Assembly: GCA_902780785.1 (NCBI GenBank)
Contig: CACZGS010000010.1
Coordinates: forward strand, 1 to 44,362
Direction of reading: 5' to 3'
Source of the DNA: Oscillospiraceae bacterium
GTDB lineage: Bacteria; Bacillota; Clostridia; Saccharofermentanales; Saccharofermentanaceae
Length of the DNA: 44,362 bases
The notes under the pieces were generated by a model that saw only the letters and a list, made by a program, of their open reading frames with translations, made no database searches and was not told the origin of the DNA. A program made the translations under genes and the position numbers. How positions within the stretch are numbered: position 1 is the stretch's first letter; each line of letters starts with the position of its first letter. Positions 25,917 through 35,103 of this stretch are shown piece after piece.

Positions 25917-27260
25917 TTATCTTCTGCCTGTCTTGATCGTAAGATCTTCAAGGAATCCCTTAGGACTTCTGATCTCAAGTTCACCCTCAACCTGAACGAT
26001 CAAGTCATTTGCAACGCCCGTAAGGATCAATACAGATGTACCTGCGAACCAAACGTTCTGGAAGCCTGTGAGAATACCGATGATAGTAGGAACGATGCAG
26101 ACGAGAACGAGGAAGAATGCTTCAACCCAGTTGAGTCTGAATGCTGTTGTCTTAATAAAATCGGTTGTAGGCTTACCTGATCTGATACCGTTGATCATAC
26201 CGCCGTTCTTTGTGATGTTGTTTGCAATCTCTACAGGATGGAAATTGATCTGTGTGTAGAAGAATGTAAACGCGATTACGAGAAGGAAGTAGATTATGTA
26301 ATAGTAAGCGCTTCCTGTGAATGTTTCCTTGATCCAGGTGACTACCTGATTATCGCTGTTGTTGAAGAACAGGTTAACGATAATGGAAGGGATAGCCAAA
26401 AGTGACATTGTGAAGATAACAGGCATAACACCGGACATGTTAACCTTGAGCGGGATATAGTCCCTGTTACCGCCTCTTGTCTGTCTGCCGATAACCTTCT
26501 TTGAATACTGGACAGGAATTCTTCTCTCTGCATTCTGAACATAAAGAACGAATACGATGATGAGTATCGAGATAGCTGTTACCGCGATAAATACAAGAAC
26601 TCCGACAATGAATCCCAAAGCTGCATTCTCAATTGAGTCGCTGATATCGACGCACCTCTCATAGAGTGTCTTTGCCATGTCAGGAAGACGTGTAACGATA
26701 CCTGCGAAGATTATCAAAGATACACCGTTGCCGATACCCTTATCGTTGATCTTCTCACCTAAGAAGACAACGATTGCGGCACCTGCAGTAAATACCAGTA
26801 CAACGAGTGCTGCATTAAGCCATGTAGGAAGAGAAGCATTTAATGCAGAACGTGTTGAGTAGCAGAAAAGGCAGGACTGAATGAATGCCAGTACGATTGC
26901 CGAAACACGTGTGATCTTATCCATCTTCTTTCTGCCGGACTCACCTTCTTTGGACATTTCTTCCAAAGCAGGGATAACGACAGTAAGAAGCTGAATGATA
27001 ATCGATGCGTTGATGTAAGGTGATACACCAAGAGACAGGATGGAGGCGTGCATAAGACCACCACCTGAGATGAGATCCATGATGCTACCGAGCTGGCCCC
27101 ACTGACGGATGACGGATGTGAACGCGTCAGCGTCAATTCCCGGAACGGGTACGAGGCCGCCGAGCATGAAGATGCCCAGGATCATGAAGGTATAGAGCAG
27201 TCTTTTACGTATAGACTCTACACGAAAAGCGTTTACTGCAGTATCGAAAATACCATTCAT
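25917..27260 (-). CDS. secY: Preprotein translocase subunit SecY
   Basis: Central channel subunit of the Sec translocon, with ten membrane helices. The N terminus is typical (IRKRLLYTFMILGIFMLGG), the helix-2 plug region carries LISGGGLMHASILSLGVSPYI, and the cytoplasmic loop after helix 8 is present. The 447-residue length is normal. It starts 5 nt after the L15 gene and closes the operon. The genes that often follow (adk, map, infA, rpmJ) are absent here. Confidence 0.97.
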   Translation of the reverse strand: MNGIFDTAVNAFRVESIRKRLLYTFMILGIFMLGGLVPVPGIDADAFTSVIRQWGQLGSIMDLISGGGLMHASILSLGVSPYINASIIIQLLTVVIPALEEMSKEGESGRKKMDKITRVSAIVLAFIQSCLFCYSTRSALNASLPTWLNAALVVLVFTAGAAIVVFLGEKINDKGIGNGVSLIIFAGIVTRLPDMAKTLYERCVDISDSIENAALGFIVGVLVFIAVTAISILIIVFVLYVQNAERRIPVQYSKKVIGRQTRGGNRDYIPLKVNMSGVMPVIFTMSLLAIPSIIVNLFFNNSDNQVVTWIKETFTGSAYYYIIYFLLVIAFTFFYTQINFHPVEIANNITKNGGMINGIRSGKPTTDFIKTTAFRLNWVEAFFLVLVCIVPTIIGILTGFQNVWFAGTSVLILTGVANDLIVQVEGELEIRSPKGFLEDLTIKTGRR

Positions 27261-27265
27261 GCCTA

Positions 27266-27709
27266 TTAGCCCTCCGTAGCCGTGCCTCCGGCCTTCTCAA
27301 TCTTCTCTTTTGCAGAAGCTGTGAACTTTGCTGCTGTTACATCGAGCTTCTTTGTGAGCTCACCGTTGCCGAGAATCTTGATGCCGTCATTAACCTTAGG
27401 AAGAGTGATAACACCCTTTTCAGCAAGTGCCTTAGCATCTACTGCTGTTCCGTTATCGAAAACCTCAAGATCTCCGATGTTTACTTCAATGTAAGCAGGA
27501 GCAAATCTCTTGTTGTTGAAGCCTCTCTTAGGGAGACGTCTGTAAAGGGGCATCTGACCACCTTCGAAACCGGGACGTACACCGCCGCCGGAACGAGCGT
27601 TCTGACCCTTGTGGCCACGGCCGGAAGTCTTACCGTTACCGGATCCGGGACCTCTACCCTTACGATATGCTTTTACGTTGCCTGCGGAAGTCATTTCATT
27701 GAGCTTCAT
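27266..27709 (-). CDS. rplO: 50S ribosomal protein L15
   Basis: Late-assembly protein of the large subunit, 147 residues. The Gly/Arg-rich N terminus ([19 protein letters not shown]) and the following [11 protein letters not shown] are diagnostic. It sits between L30 and SecY as in other bacteria. GGAGGTGCC precedes the ATG. Confidence 0.97.
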   Translation of the reverse strand: MKLNEMTSAGNVKAYRKGRGPGSGNGKTSGRGHKGQNARSGGGVRPGFEGGQMPLYRRLPKRGFNNKRFAPAYIEVNIGDLEVFDNGTAVDAKALAEKGVITLPKVNDGIKILGNGELTKKLDVTAAKFTASAKEKIEKAGGTATEG

Positions 27710-27721
27710 GTGGCACCTCCA

Positions 27722-27901
27722 TTAATTCTCTTCTACGGCTACGTAGTTAACAGCCTTTTTGATCATGCCGCGTGTAGCCTCATTGTCAGCCTTCTCAACA
27801 GTCTGACCGATCTTTCTTAAGCCCAAAGCTCTAACTGTAGCCTTCTCGGACTCTCTTGCCTTATTAATGCTCTTGACAAGCGTAATCTTGATGTTAGCCA
27901 T
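27722..27901 (-). CDS. rpmD: 50S ribosomal protein L30
   Basis: A 59-residue protein, MANIKITLVKSINKARESEK onward, with the L30 motif ATVRALGLRKIGQTVE. Bacteria such as Escherichia coli and Bacillus keep this short form. GGAGG lies before the ATG; 15 nt separate it from rpsE and 12 nt from rplO. Confidence 0.96.
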   Translation of the reverse strand: MANIKITLVKSINKARESEKATVRALGLRKIGQTVEKADNEATRGMIKKAVNYVAVEEN

Positions 27902-27916
27902 TTAAAGCGGGCCTCC

Positions 27917-28435
27917 TTACTTAATCTCGTCAACAGACTTGCCGCGGAGTCTTGCAACTTCCTCGACAGACTTCAAGGACTTGAGGCCCTCGATAGTAGC
28001 GTTGACCATGTTATTAGGATTGTTGGATCCGATAGACTTTGTACGGATATCTGTGATTCCGGCGAGCTCGCATACTGAACGAACAGGACCGCCTGCGATA
28101 ACACCGGTACCGTTTGCAGCAGGCTTCATAACGATGTGAGCTGCAGCGAATTCACCGATTGTCTCGTGAGGGATAGTACCGTTAACGATAGAAACATCAA
28201 CGATGTTCTTCTTAGCTTCTTCGATACCCTTTCTGATAGCGTCCGGAACTTCGGTAGACTTACCGATGCCCTTACCTACACGACCCTTTCTGTCTCCGAT
28301 AACTACGAGAGCAGCAAATCTCATGTTCTTACCGCCCTTAACAGTCTTGGAAACACGGCCGATGTGGATAACGCGCTCTTCGAACTCTTTATCCTTCTTT
28401 TCTTCTCTTGAAATGTTCTTAGACTCTAAAGCCAT
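27917..28435 (-). CDS. rpsE: 30S ribosomal protein S5
   Basis: Small-subunit protein at the mRNA entry site, affecting decoding accuracy; 172 residues. The double-stranded-RNA-binding N-terminal domain ([20 protein letters not shown]) and the C-terminal domain ([20 protein letters not shown]) are both complete. The start has GGGAGGAG upstream. Confidence 0.97.
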   Translation of the reverse strand: MALESKNISREEKKDKEFEERVIHIGRVSKTVKGGKNMRFAALVVIGDRKGRVGKGIGKSTEVPDAIRKGIEEAKKNIVDVSIVNGTIPHETIGEFAAAHIVMKPAANGTGVIAGGPVRSVCELAGITDIRTKSIGSNNPNNMVNATIEGLKSLKSVEEVARLRGKSVDEIK

Positions 28436-28453
28436 CTAATTTGCTCCTCCCGA

Positions 28454-28822
28454 TTAGAATGAGAGACCGGCTTCTCTTGCCGCCTCTGCCAAAGCCTGTA
28501 CTCTTCCGTGATAGAGATATCCGCCACGGTCGAATACTACGTCCTTGATATCCTTGGCAATAGCGCGCTCACCGACAAGCTTGCCAACTGCTTTAGCTGC
28601 CTCGATGTTGCTGCCAACGGATACGGAGCCCTTGATCTCCTTGTCGAGTGTGGAAGCACTAACAAGTGTAACTCCCTTTGTATCATCGATGATCTGAGCG
28701 TAAATGTGGCTGTTGCTTCTGTATACGCAAAGACGAGGGCACTCTGTTGTTCCGGAAATCTTCTTTCTTACACGAACATGCTTTCTCTTGCGAATTTCGT
28801 TTTTATCAATTCTACCAATCAT
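28454..28822 (-). CDS. rplR: 50S ribosomal protein L18
   Basis: 5S rRNA-binding protein of 122 residues. The basic N terminus ([14 protein letters not shown]) and the motif [18 protein letters not shown] are diagnostic, and the C terminus [13 protein letters not shown] is typical. AAGGGGG precedes the ATG. Confidence 0.97.
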   Translation of the reverse strand: MIGRIDKNEIRKRKHVRVRKKISGTTECPRLCVYRSNSHIYAQIIDDTKGVTLVSASTLDKEIKGSVSVGSNIEAAKAVGKLVGERAIAKDIKDVVFDRGGYLYHGRVQALAEAAREAGLSF

Positions 28823-28845
28823 GTTGAATATACCCCCTTTGCGCC

Positions 28846-29385
28846 TTACTTCTTAGCACCGGTCTTACCTTCCTTGATGATAAGGTGCTCGCCGGCATAC
28901 TTAATACCCTTGCCCTTATAAACATCAGGAACTCTAAGAGAACGGATCTTTGCTGCTGTCTCGCCAACGAGCTGCTTGTCAGCGCCCTGTACGATGACCT
29001 GGTTATCTTTGACATCGATTGTGATGCCTTCGGGTTCAACCATCTCGATAGGATGTGAATAACCAAGGTTGAATGTAACCTTGTTTCCAGCCTTAGATGC
29101 TCTGTAACCTACACCGTTGATCTCCAATGTCTTTGTGAAACCCTCGTGTACGCCGGTTACCATATTCTGAATGAGTGCTCTTGTAAGGCCGTGGAGTGCA
29201 CGATGATTCTTATCATCGGAAGGACGAGTAACTGTGATCTGTCCATCCTCCAGCTTTACTGTGATGTCCGGATGAACATCAAGTGAGAGCTCTGCTTTGC
29301 CGCCCTTAACCGTTACGTGCTGACCGTCGATCTTAACATCAACGCCTGCAGGAACGACTATGGGCATTCTGCCGATTCTTGACAT
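28846..29385 (-). CDS. rplF: 50S ribosomal protein L6
   Basis: Large-subunit protein near the sarcin-ricin loop, 179 residues in two similar domains. [15 protein letters not shown] at the start and [15 protein letters not shown] near the end are diagnostic. An AGGAGG site precedes the ATG. Unlike most neighbours it follows a long 115-nt spacer with two possible hairpins. Confidence 0.97.
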   Translation of the reverse strand: MSRIGRMPIVVPAGVDVKIDGQHVTVKGGKAELSLDVHPDITVKLEDGQITVTRPSDDKNHRALHGLTRALIQNMVTGVHEGFTKTLEINGVGYRASKAGNKVTFNLGYSHPIEMVEPEGITIDVKDNQVIVQGADKQLVGETAAKIRSLRVPDVYKGKGIKYAGEHLIIKEGKTGAKK

Positions 29386-29500
29386 AAATTTTTCCTCCTG
29401 CTCTTAAGATTTAACCGTTGGGCCCGGTATGTCGACTGACCCAAGGCTTTTCAGAGATGTATATATTTTAAGAAGATCCCTTTTCGAGACCTTCCCAAAA
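29386..29500 (-). promoter_or_regulatory. Structured rpsH-rplF spacer
   Basis: Gaps in this operon are otherwise mostly 0-25 nt. On the minus strand this 115-nt spacer can form two hairpins: GAAGGTC/GATCTTC (29488-29494 with 29472-29478) and TTGGGTC/GGCCCAA (29438-29444 with 29418-29424), each 7 bp with one G-T or T-G pair. It may be a binding site for a ribosomal protein or a processing site; it lacks a T-tract after either stem. Confidence 0.45.
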
Positions 29501-29896
29501 TTACCAAATATAAGCGAGAACTTCGCCGCCTACACCAAGCTTTCTAGCCTGCTTATCAGTCATAACACCCTTAGATGTAGAGATGATAGCAACGCCTAAG
29601 CCATTGAGTACGCGAGGCAGATTCTCTTTATCCGCATAGGTACGAAGACCCGGCTTGGAGATTCTCTTGATTCCGGAGATAACCGGCTTTCTGCCCGAAT
29701 ACTTGAGTGTGATTCTGATAACACCCTGAGTATTGCCCTCGAGTGTCTCGAACTTCTCAATGTATCCTTCATCAAGGAGAATCTGAGCAATAGCCTTCTT
29801 CATGTTGGACTGGGGAACATCAACTGTTGCGTGTCCAGCAGTACCGGCATTGCGGATTCTTGTAAGCATATCTGCGATTGCATCTGTAATCTGCAT
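29501..29896 (-). CDS. rpsH: 30S ribosomal protein S8
   Basis: Primary 16S rRNA-binding protein, 131 residues, and in Escherichia coli the translational repressor of the spc operon. [17 protein letters not shown] at the start and the C-terminal [20 protein letters not shown] are diagnostic. It is flanked on both sides by unusually long, dyad-containing spacers (53 and 115 nt). Confidence 0.97.
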   Translation of the reverse strand: MQITDAIADMLTRIRNAGTAGHATVDVPQSNMKKAIAQILLDEGYIEKFETLEGNTQGVIRITLKYSGRKPVISGIKRISKPGLRTYADKENLPRVLNGLGVAIISTSKGVMTDKQARKLGVGGEVLAYIW

Positions 29897-29950
29897 AATT
29901 CTTCCTCCTGTTAAATATGGACAGTTCTAATTCTTAAGAAAGAAAACTGT
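29897..29950 (-). promoter_or_regulatory. Dyad-bearing rpsN-rpsH spacer
   Basis: On the minus strand a perfect 6-bp dyad ACAGTT/AACTGT (29945-29950 with 29921-29926) starts at the last base before rpsN ends and closes an 18-nt A/T-rich loop containing TTCTTAAGAA. It ends upstream of the rpsH AGGAGG site. It could help control rpsH translation, but nothing proves it. Confidence 0.35.
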
Positions 29951-30135
29951 TACCAGCTTGCCTTTCTTACGCCCGGAATCTCTCCCTTGTATGCCAAATC
30001 GCGGAAGCAGAGACGGCAGATGCCGTACTTACGGATATAAGCATGAGGTCTTCCGCAGATCTTGCAACGGTTATGCTGCTGAGTGGAAAACTTGGGTGTC
30101 TTCTGAGACTTAAGAATCATTGACTTCTTTGCCAT
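29950..30135 (-). CDS. rpsN: 30S ribosomal protein S14, zinc-binding type
   Basis: The short (61-residue) S14 with a zinc ribbon: Cys24, Cys27, Cys40 and Cys43. The C terminus [17 protein letters not shown] is typical. This zinc form is standard in Firmicutes; many of these bacteria carry a zinc-free paralogue elsewhere for zinc starvation. Confidence 0.97.
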   Translation of the reverse strand: MAKKSMILKSQKTPKFSTQQHNRCKICGRPHAYIRKYGICRLCFRDLAYKGEIPGVRKASW

Positions 30136-30153
30136 GTGTTATTCTCCTCCAAA

Positions 30154-30693
30154 TTACTTGCGGAAAGGCATGCCCATGAGCTTCAAGAGCTCAAATGCCT
30201 CTTCGTCTGTTCCGGCAGTAGTAACAATGATGATGTCCATACCGCGAATCTTGTCGATCTTATCGTAGTCGATTTCAGGGAACATGAGCTGCTCCTTGAT
30301 ACCCATCGCATAGTTGCCGTGACCGTCGAATGAATTGGGATTGATTCCGCGGAAGTCACGTACACGAGGAAGAGCAAGGCTTACGAGCTTGTCGAGGAAG
30401 TAATACATATTATCGCCTCTCAAAGTAACCTTGCATCCGATCTTCATGCCCTCTCTGAGCTTGAAGGCTGCGATTGACTTTGTTGCTGTTGTTGCTACAG
30501 GCTTCTGACCTGCAATGATGCCCATGTCGCGCATAGCGCTCTCAAGAGCCTTCGGGTTATCCTTAACCTCACCGACACCCATGTTGAGGACGATCTTGTC
30601 GACCTTCGGGATCTGCATAGGTGAGCTGTACTTGAACTTCTCCTGAAGTGCGGGTGCTACTTCGGAAATGTACTTATCCTTTAATCTGGTCAT
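30154..30693 (-). CDS. rplE: 50S ribosomal protein L5
   Basis: 5S rRNA-binding protein of the central protuberance, 179 residues. The motif [19 protein letters not shown] and the C-terminal [20 protein letters not shown] are diagnostic. AAGGGGGAATAATC precedes the ATG, 3 nt after rplX. Confidence 0.97.
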   Translation of the reverse strand: MTRLKDKYISEVAPALQEKFKYSSPMQIPKVDKIVLNMGVGEVKDNPKALESAMRDMGIIAGQKPVATTATKSIAAFKLREGMKIGCKVTLRGDNMYYFLDKLVSLALPRVRDFRGINPNSFDGHGNYAMGIKEQLMFPEIDYDKIDKIRGMDIIIVTTAGTDEEAFELLKLMGMPFRK

Positions 30694-30696
30694 TGA

Positions 30697-31050
30697 TTAT
30701 TCCCCCTTCTTAGCCTTAGAAACCGTATCGATGACCTCGCCGGATCTCTTAGCGATCCTGGACTTGGAACCATCCTCGTTGATACGGTAGCCAACTCTTG
30801 TAGGCTTGCCTGTCTTGGGGTCAACGAGCATTACGTTGGATGCATCGATGGAGCCTTCTCTCTCAACAATTCCGGAAGGAGCTGTCTGAGTTCTTGCCTT
30901 CTGATGCTTCTTGACCATATTTACGCCTTCAACGTAAACTCTGCCCTTCTTCTCATCTACCATGAGAACCTTACCCTTTGCGCCCTTGTCCTTGCCGGAG
31001 ATGACAATGACCTGGTCGTCTTTCTTTACATGAACGTTACTCTTAGCCAT
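30697..31050 (-). CDS. rplX: 50S ribosomal protein L24
   Basis: Assembly-initiating protein of the large subunit, 117 residues. The KOW motif is visible (DQVIVISGKDKGAKGKVL), followed by VEGVNMVKKHQK. The length is slightly above the usual 100-110 owing to a charged C terminus. Confidence 0.96.
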   Translation of the reverse strand: MAKSNVHVKKDDQVIVISGKDKGAKGKVLMVDEKKGRVYVEGVNMVKKHQKARTQTAPSGIVEREGSIDASNVMLVDPKTGKPTRVGYRINEDGSKSRIAKRSGEVIDTVSKAKKGE

Positions 31051-31064
31051 GTGTCTATTCCTCC

Positions 31065-31433
31065 TTAAAGAACTTCCGGAGCGAGAGACAGGATCTTCAT
31101 GTAATCCTTATCTCTTAACTCTCTTGCTATGGGTCCAAAGATACGAGTTCCGCGGGGATTCTTGTCTTCCTTAATGATGACTGCCGCATTCTCGTCGAAC
31201 TTAATATAAGAACCGTCGTTACGTCTTACGCCCTGCTTGGAACGAACGACAACTGCCTTAACTACATCACCCTTCTTGACCATGCCGCCGGGAGCAGCGC
31301 TCTTTACGGAGCAAACGATAACGTCGCCGATGTTGGCGTACTTTCTCCAAGAGCCACCCAAAACTTTGATGCAGAGAAGCTCTTTTGCTCCGGTGTTGTC
31401 GGCAGATCTGAGTCTGGATTCAACCTGAATCAT
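31065..31433 (-). CDS. rplN: 50S ribosomal protein L14
   Basis: Large-subunit interface protein, 122 residues, beginning [20 protein letters not shown], with the conserved [14 protein letters not shown] near the C terminus. AAAGGAGG precedes the ATG. Confidence 0.97.
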   Translation of the reverse strand: MIQVESRLRSADNTGAKELLCIKVLGGSWRKYANIGDVIVCSVKSAAPGGMVKKGDVVKAVVVRSKQGVRRNDGSYIKFDENAAVIIKEDKNPRGTRIFGPIARELRDKDYMKILSLAPEVL

Positions 31434-31457
31434 CTGATATATCCTCCTTTAATCGCC

Positions 31458-31715
31458 TTACTTAGCCTTCTCAACGACACTTACGAGTCTCCAACGCTTA
31501 TCCTTGGAAATCGGGCGTGTCTCCATAACCTCAACCTTATCGCCCTCGTGAGCTTCATTGTTCTCATCGTGAGCCTTAAGCTTGTATGTTCTCTTCATGA
31601 TCTTTCCGTAAAGAGGGTGCTTAACGTGCTCTACGACGGAAACTGTGATCGTCTTATCCATCTTGTCGGATGTAACGAGACCGACTCTGGTTTTTCTTAA
31701 ATTTCTCTCAGCCAT
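31458..31715 (-). CDS. rpsQ: 30S ribosomal protein S17
   Basis: Primary 16S rRNA-binding protein, 85 residues, with an OB fold. [19 protein letters not shown] and [20 protein letters not shown] are diagnostic of the family. GGAGG precedes the ATG. Confidence 0.97.
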   Translation of the reverse strand: MAERNLRKTRVGLVTSDKMDKTITVSVVEHVKHPLYGKIMKRTYKLKAHDENNEAHEGDKVEVMETRPISKDKRWRLVSVVEKAK

Positions 31716-31729
31716 TTGTCGTCTCCTCC

Positions 31730-31930
31730 TTACTTATTAGCAGCGAGCTGCTTCTCGCGCTGAATTGTCATTACTCTTGCGATATCACGCTTAACCTGTG
31801 CAATCTGAGCCGGATTATCGAGCTGGTTTGTTGCATGCTGGAAGCGGAGCTTGAAGAGTTCTTCCTTCAAAGAGGCGAGCTCAGAAGAAAGTTCTTCATC
31901 AGACATCTTGCGGATTTCTTCAACCTTCAT
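31730..31930 (-). CDS. rpmC: 50S ribosomal protein L29
   Basis: Helical-hairpin protein at the nascent-chain exit, 66 residues, contacting trigger factor and SRP. It begins [18 protein letters not shown] and has the motif [19 protein letters not shown]. It overlaps the end of rplP by 11 nt. Confidence 0.97.
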   Translation of the reverse strand: MKVEEIRKMSDEELSSELASLKEELFKLRFQHATNQLDNPAQIAQVKRDIARVMTIQREKQLAANK

Positions 31931-32351
31931 TTGTGCTTTCCTCCTTTACCTTTGCGATAAACTTTGTCTTGCAAGGGAGCTTGTGTCCTGCAAGTCTCAT
32001 TGCTTCTCTTGCCTGTTCCTCAGTAACTCCGGCGATCTCGAAAAGAACTCTGCCCGGCTTAACTACTGCGCACCAGTACTCGTTTGCTGCCTTACCTGAA
32101 CCCATTCGGACCTGTGCAGGCTTCTTTGATACCGGCTTATCAGGGAAGATCTTGATCCATACCTTACCGCCACGCTTTACGTATCTGTTGATTGCGATAC
32201 GTGCTGCTTCGATCTGATTTGACTTGATCCAGCAGGGTTCAAGTGCCTGAAGTCCGTAATCACCGTAAGCTACGAAGTTGCCGCGGTGAGCCTGGCCCTT
32301 CATACGGCCTCTCTGCTGCTTTCTATACTTTGTTCTCTTAGGAAGTAACAT
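31920..32351 (-). CDS. rplP: 50S ribosomal protein L16
   Basis: Large-subunit protein near the A site, 143 residues. [19 protein letters not shown] at the start is diagnostic, and the C terminus carries [10 protein letters not shown]. Its ATG overlaps the rpsC stop (TAATG), and its end overlaps rpmC, so three genes are coupled. Confidence 0.97.
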   Translation of the reverse strand: MLLPKRTKYRKQQRGRMKGQAHRGNFVAYGDYGLQALEPCWIKSNQIEAARIAINRYVKRGGKVWIKIFPDKPVSKKPAQVRMGSGKAANEYWCAVVKPGRVLFEIAGVTEEQAREAMRLAGHKLPCKTKFIAKVKEESTNEG

Positions 32352-33100
32352 TAAGCTTTTCCTCCTTCAGACTTCTTTGACTGGCTCTTCTGGCCGAATA
32401 CCTCACCCTTGTAGATCCAGACTTTAACGCCGATGATACCGTATGTTGTCTTTGCCTCTGCAAATCCGTAATCGATATCAGCACGGAGTGTCTGAAGCGG
32501 GATGGTGCCCTCGTGATATGTCTCGGATCTTGCGATCTCGGCACCGCCCAAACGGCCGGAGCACTTTGTCTTGATTCCGAGAACGCCGGGCTGCTTCATA
32601 GCCATCTGCATTGCTCTCTTCATTGCTCTTCTGAAGCTTGCACGGTTCTCGAGCTGTGAAGCGATGTTCTGAGCTACGAGGAGTGCATCTGTATCACTGT
32701 TCTTGATAACTTCGATATCAACAGTAAATACTCTCTTCTTATCCTTGGATACGTTCTTGTTGAATTCCTTCTCAAGTGCATCCTTAAGAGCCATTCTTCC
32801 GGAGCCCTTGTCTCCACCTACAAGTGAAGGACGAGCTGTCTTAACAATAACGTTGATTCTGTCTGTGCCCTTACGGTCGATGATGACCTTGGAAACGCCT
32901 GCAACATTTGTGCGGCTCTCGTCTACGGGCTTCTTGGCGTTGCCTCTTGCGATAGGCTCAACTGCCTTTAAAACGAACTCACGGATCTTCTGATCTTCGA
33001 CAAGACAATCGGAAAAGGTTTTCTTGTCGGCATACCAGTGTGAGCTCCAGTCGTCGATAACGCCTACTCTAAGTCCATTAGGGTTAACTTTCTGACCCAT
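32351..33100 (-). CDS. rpsC: 30S ribosomal protein S3
   Basis: mRNA-entry-channel protein, 249 residues. [18 protein letters not shown] at the start, a KH domain in the N-terminal half, and the C-terminal domain with [16 protein letters not shown] are all present. The tail is lysine/serine-rich. AGGAGG precedes the ATG. Confidence 0.97.
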   Translation of the reverse strand: MGQKVNPNGLRVGVIDDWSSHWYADKKTFSDCLVEDQKIREFVLKAVEPIARGNAKKPVDESRTNVAGVSKVIIDRKGTDRINVIVKTARPSLVGGDKGSGRMALKDALEKEFNKNVSKDKKRVFTVDIEVIKNSDTDALLVAQNIASQLENRASFRRAMKRAMQMAMKQPGVLGIKTKCSGRLGGAEIARSETYHEGTIPLQTLRADIDYGFAEAKTTYGIIGVKVWIYKGEVFGQKSQSKKSEGGKA

Positions 33101-33112
33101 GCTTAAACCTCC

Positions 33113-33589
33113 TTATACCCTTTCCTTGAGAACTACAGTAACGTGACTTGTTCTCTTCTTGATCGAACTAGCCGAACCTCTTGCTCTCGGGATGTATCTC
33201 TTGAGAACCGGGCCGGGGTTGGAAATGCACTCAGCAACATAAAGCTTGTCTCTGGAGAGGTCGAAGTTGTTGACAGCGTTTGCTTCAGCAGACTTCAGAA
33301 CCTTAGCGATAACAGGTGATGCTGCCTTGGGTGTGTATGTGAGGATAGCATAAGCATCATCTAAAGACTTACCCTTGATGAGATTAGCAACTACTCTTAC
33401 CTTACGGGGAGCAATTCTAATGTACTTAGCTGTTGCTGTTCCTCTGTCTCTGCCCATTCCGAGAAGCTTTCTCTGCTTCTTTGTAGGAGTGGGGAGCTTA
33501 TTTGAAGACTTGGAAGGTGCCGCATAAGCTTCGAGGATCTTCTCGCGGTTCTTCTCAATATTGTCTCTGCTTAAAATAATCTTTTCCAC
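33113..33589 (-). CDS. rplV: 50S ribosomal protein L22 with N-terminal extension
   Basis: Protein lining the exit tunnel; its loop lies near the macrolide site. The L22 core begins around residue 51 (TATAKYIRIAPRKVRVV) and ends SHVTVVLKERV. The best start is a GTG at 33589, 8 nt after GGAGG and 13 nt after the rpsS stop, which gives 158 residues and an N-terminal extension of about 50 residues before the core. The usual length is 110-115. An internal ATG at the sequence MGRDRG would give a normal length but lacks a good ribosome-binding site. Confidence 0.9.
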   Translation of the reverse strand: MEKIILSRDNIEKNREKILEAYAAPSKSSNKLPTPTKKQRKLLGMGRDRGTATAKYIRIAPRKVRVVANLIKGKSLDDAYAILTYTPKAASPVIAKVLKSAEANAVNNFDLSRDKLYVAECISNPGPVLKRYIPRARGSASSIKKRTSHVTVVLKERV

Positions 33590-33602
33590 AGAAATTTCCT
33601 CC

Positions 33603-33884
33603 TTATGAGTTAGAAGCGGACTTCTCGTTGCTTGTGTGGCCGCCGAACTTACGTGTAGGTGCGAACTCGCCAAGCTTATGTCCTACCATGTCCTCAGTAA
33701 CGTATACCGGAACATGCTTGTGACCGTCGTATACAGCAATTGTGTGGCCGACGAATTCAGGGAAAATCGTAGAAGCTCTAGACCAGGTCTGGATGATCTT
33801 CTTGTCGTTGGCTGCATTCAACGCCTCGACCTTCTTCATGAGAGCGTCCTGAACGTAATAGCCCTTTTTGGTTGATCTACTCAT
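33603..33884 (-). CDS. rpsS: 30S ribosomal protein S19
   Basis: Small-subunit head protein, 93 residues, that contacts the A-site tRNA region with S13. [19 protein letters not shown] at the start and [15 protein letters not shown] near the end are diagnostic. GGAGG precedes the ATG; rplB ends 12 nt upstream. Confidence 0.97.
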   Translation of the reverse strand: MSRSTKKGYYVQDALMKKVEALNAANDKKIIQTWSRASTIFPEFVGHTIAVYDGHKHVPVYVTEDMVGHKLGEFAPTRKFGGHTSNEKSASNS

Positions 33885-33896
33885 TGAACTGCCTCC

Positions 33897-34727
33897 TTAT
33901 GCCTTTCTAGACTTAACAATATACTTGCTGGACTGCTTCTTCTTATTACGTGTCTTCTTACCCAATGTAGGAACACCCCAAGGTGTAACAGGGCCGGGAA
34001 GACCGATAGGAGACTTACCTTCACCACCGCCGTGAGGGTGATCGTTAGGGTTCATTACGACACCTCTAACTGAAGGTCTTACGCCAGCATGTCTGGACTT
34101 ACCTGCTTTACCGAGCTTAACGTTCTCGTGTTCTGCGTTGCCGATAGAACCGATCATTGCGCGGCACTTCTCAGGTACCATACGAACTTCGCCGGAAGGA
34201 AGACGGATCTGAGCGAAACCATTCTCCTTAGCCATGAGCTGTGCGGAAGCACCGGCTGTTCTAACGAGCTGAGCGCCCTTGCCGGGATTCATCTCTACGC
34301 AGCAGATTACTGTACCTACCGGGATAGAGGAAATAGGAAGAACGTTGCCGTTAAGGATATCTGCATCCGGGCCGCTCTCAACCTTGTGACCTACCTTGAG
34401 GCCCTCGGGAGCGAGGATGTAGGACTTAACACCGTCAACATACTGAATGAGTGCCAAGTAAGCTGTTCTGTTAGGATCGTACTCGATTGCCTTGACAGTT
34501 GCAGGGATTCCTACTCTGTCACGCTTCCAATCGATTACTCTGAGCTTTGTACGGTTACCGCCGCCGATATGGCGAACCGTGATACGGCCATAAGAGTTAC
34601 GGCCGCCTGTCTTCTTCCTTGACTTAAGAAGGCTCTTCTCCGGGTCCTTCTTTGTAAGAACGGAATAGTCAGCTATGGCCATTCCACGAACTGCGGGAGA
34701 AGTAGGTTTAAATGTTTTTACTGCCAT
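33897..34727 (-). CDS. rplB: 50S ribosomal protein L2
   Basis: Large-subunit protein needed for subunit joining and peptidyl-transferase integrity, 276 residues. The conserved C-terminal motif [15 protein letters not shown], with the histidine long implicated in activity, is intact, and the N terminus is typical. AAGGAGAG precedes the ATG. Confidence 0.98.
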   Translation of the reverse strand: MAVKTFKPTSPAVRGMAIADYSVLTKKDPEKSLLKSRKKTGGRNSYGRITVRHIGGGNRTKLRVIDWKRDRVGIPATVKAIEYDPNRTAYLALIQYVDGVKSYILAPEGLKVGHKVESGPDADILNGNVLPISSIPVGTVICCVEMNPGKGAQLVRTAGASAQLMAKENGFAQIRLPSGEVRMVPEKCRAMIGSIGNAEHENVKLGKAGKSRHAGVRPSVRGVVMNPNDHPHGGGEGKSPIGLPGPVTPWGVPTLGKKTRNKKKQSSKYIVKSRKA

Positions 34728-34749
34728 TTTTTATCTCTCCTTGATTACA

Positions 34750-35103
34750 TTACTGACCAAAACCGAATTCTTCGATTGATGTCTTGTTCTTTGTTCCGGC
34801 CTTAACTGCCTTGCCGCCCTTGCCGAGGTATGTAGCCTCAACTGCGTCTGTAGCGATCGTAACAACTGCCTTCTTGTAAGCAGGTGTCTTGCCGGGCTTA
34901 TTTCTAAGTCTTCTTGCCTTACCGTCAAAGTTTGCAACGTTAACAGCAAGAACCTTAACACCGAAGAGCTTCTCAGCTGCTGCCTTGATCTCAGGCTTCT
35001 CAGCGTCAGGTGCAACTACGAATGTATACTTGCCTTCTTCTGTGCTAGCCATCGTCTTCTCTGTGATGATGGGCTTGATGATTACATCATAGGGGGACTT
35101 CAT
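34750..35103 (-). CDS. rplW: 50S ribosomal protein L23
   Basis: Exit-tunnel protein that docks trigger factor and SRP. YDVIIKPIITEKTM at the start and GKARRLRNKPGKTPAYKKAVV are diagnostic. The 117-residue form is longer than the usual 95-100 because of a C-terminal stretch of about 20 residues (GGKAVKAGTKNKTSIEEFG). The ATG overlaps the rplD stop by one base. Confidence 0.96.
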   Translation of the reverse strand: MKSPYDVIIKPIITEKTMASTEEGKYTFVVAPDAEKPEIKAAAEKLFGVKVLAVNVANFDGKARRLRNKPGKTPAYKKAVVTIATDAVEATYLGKGGKAVKAGTKNKTSIEEFGFGQ

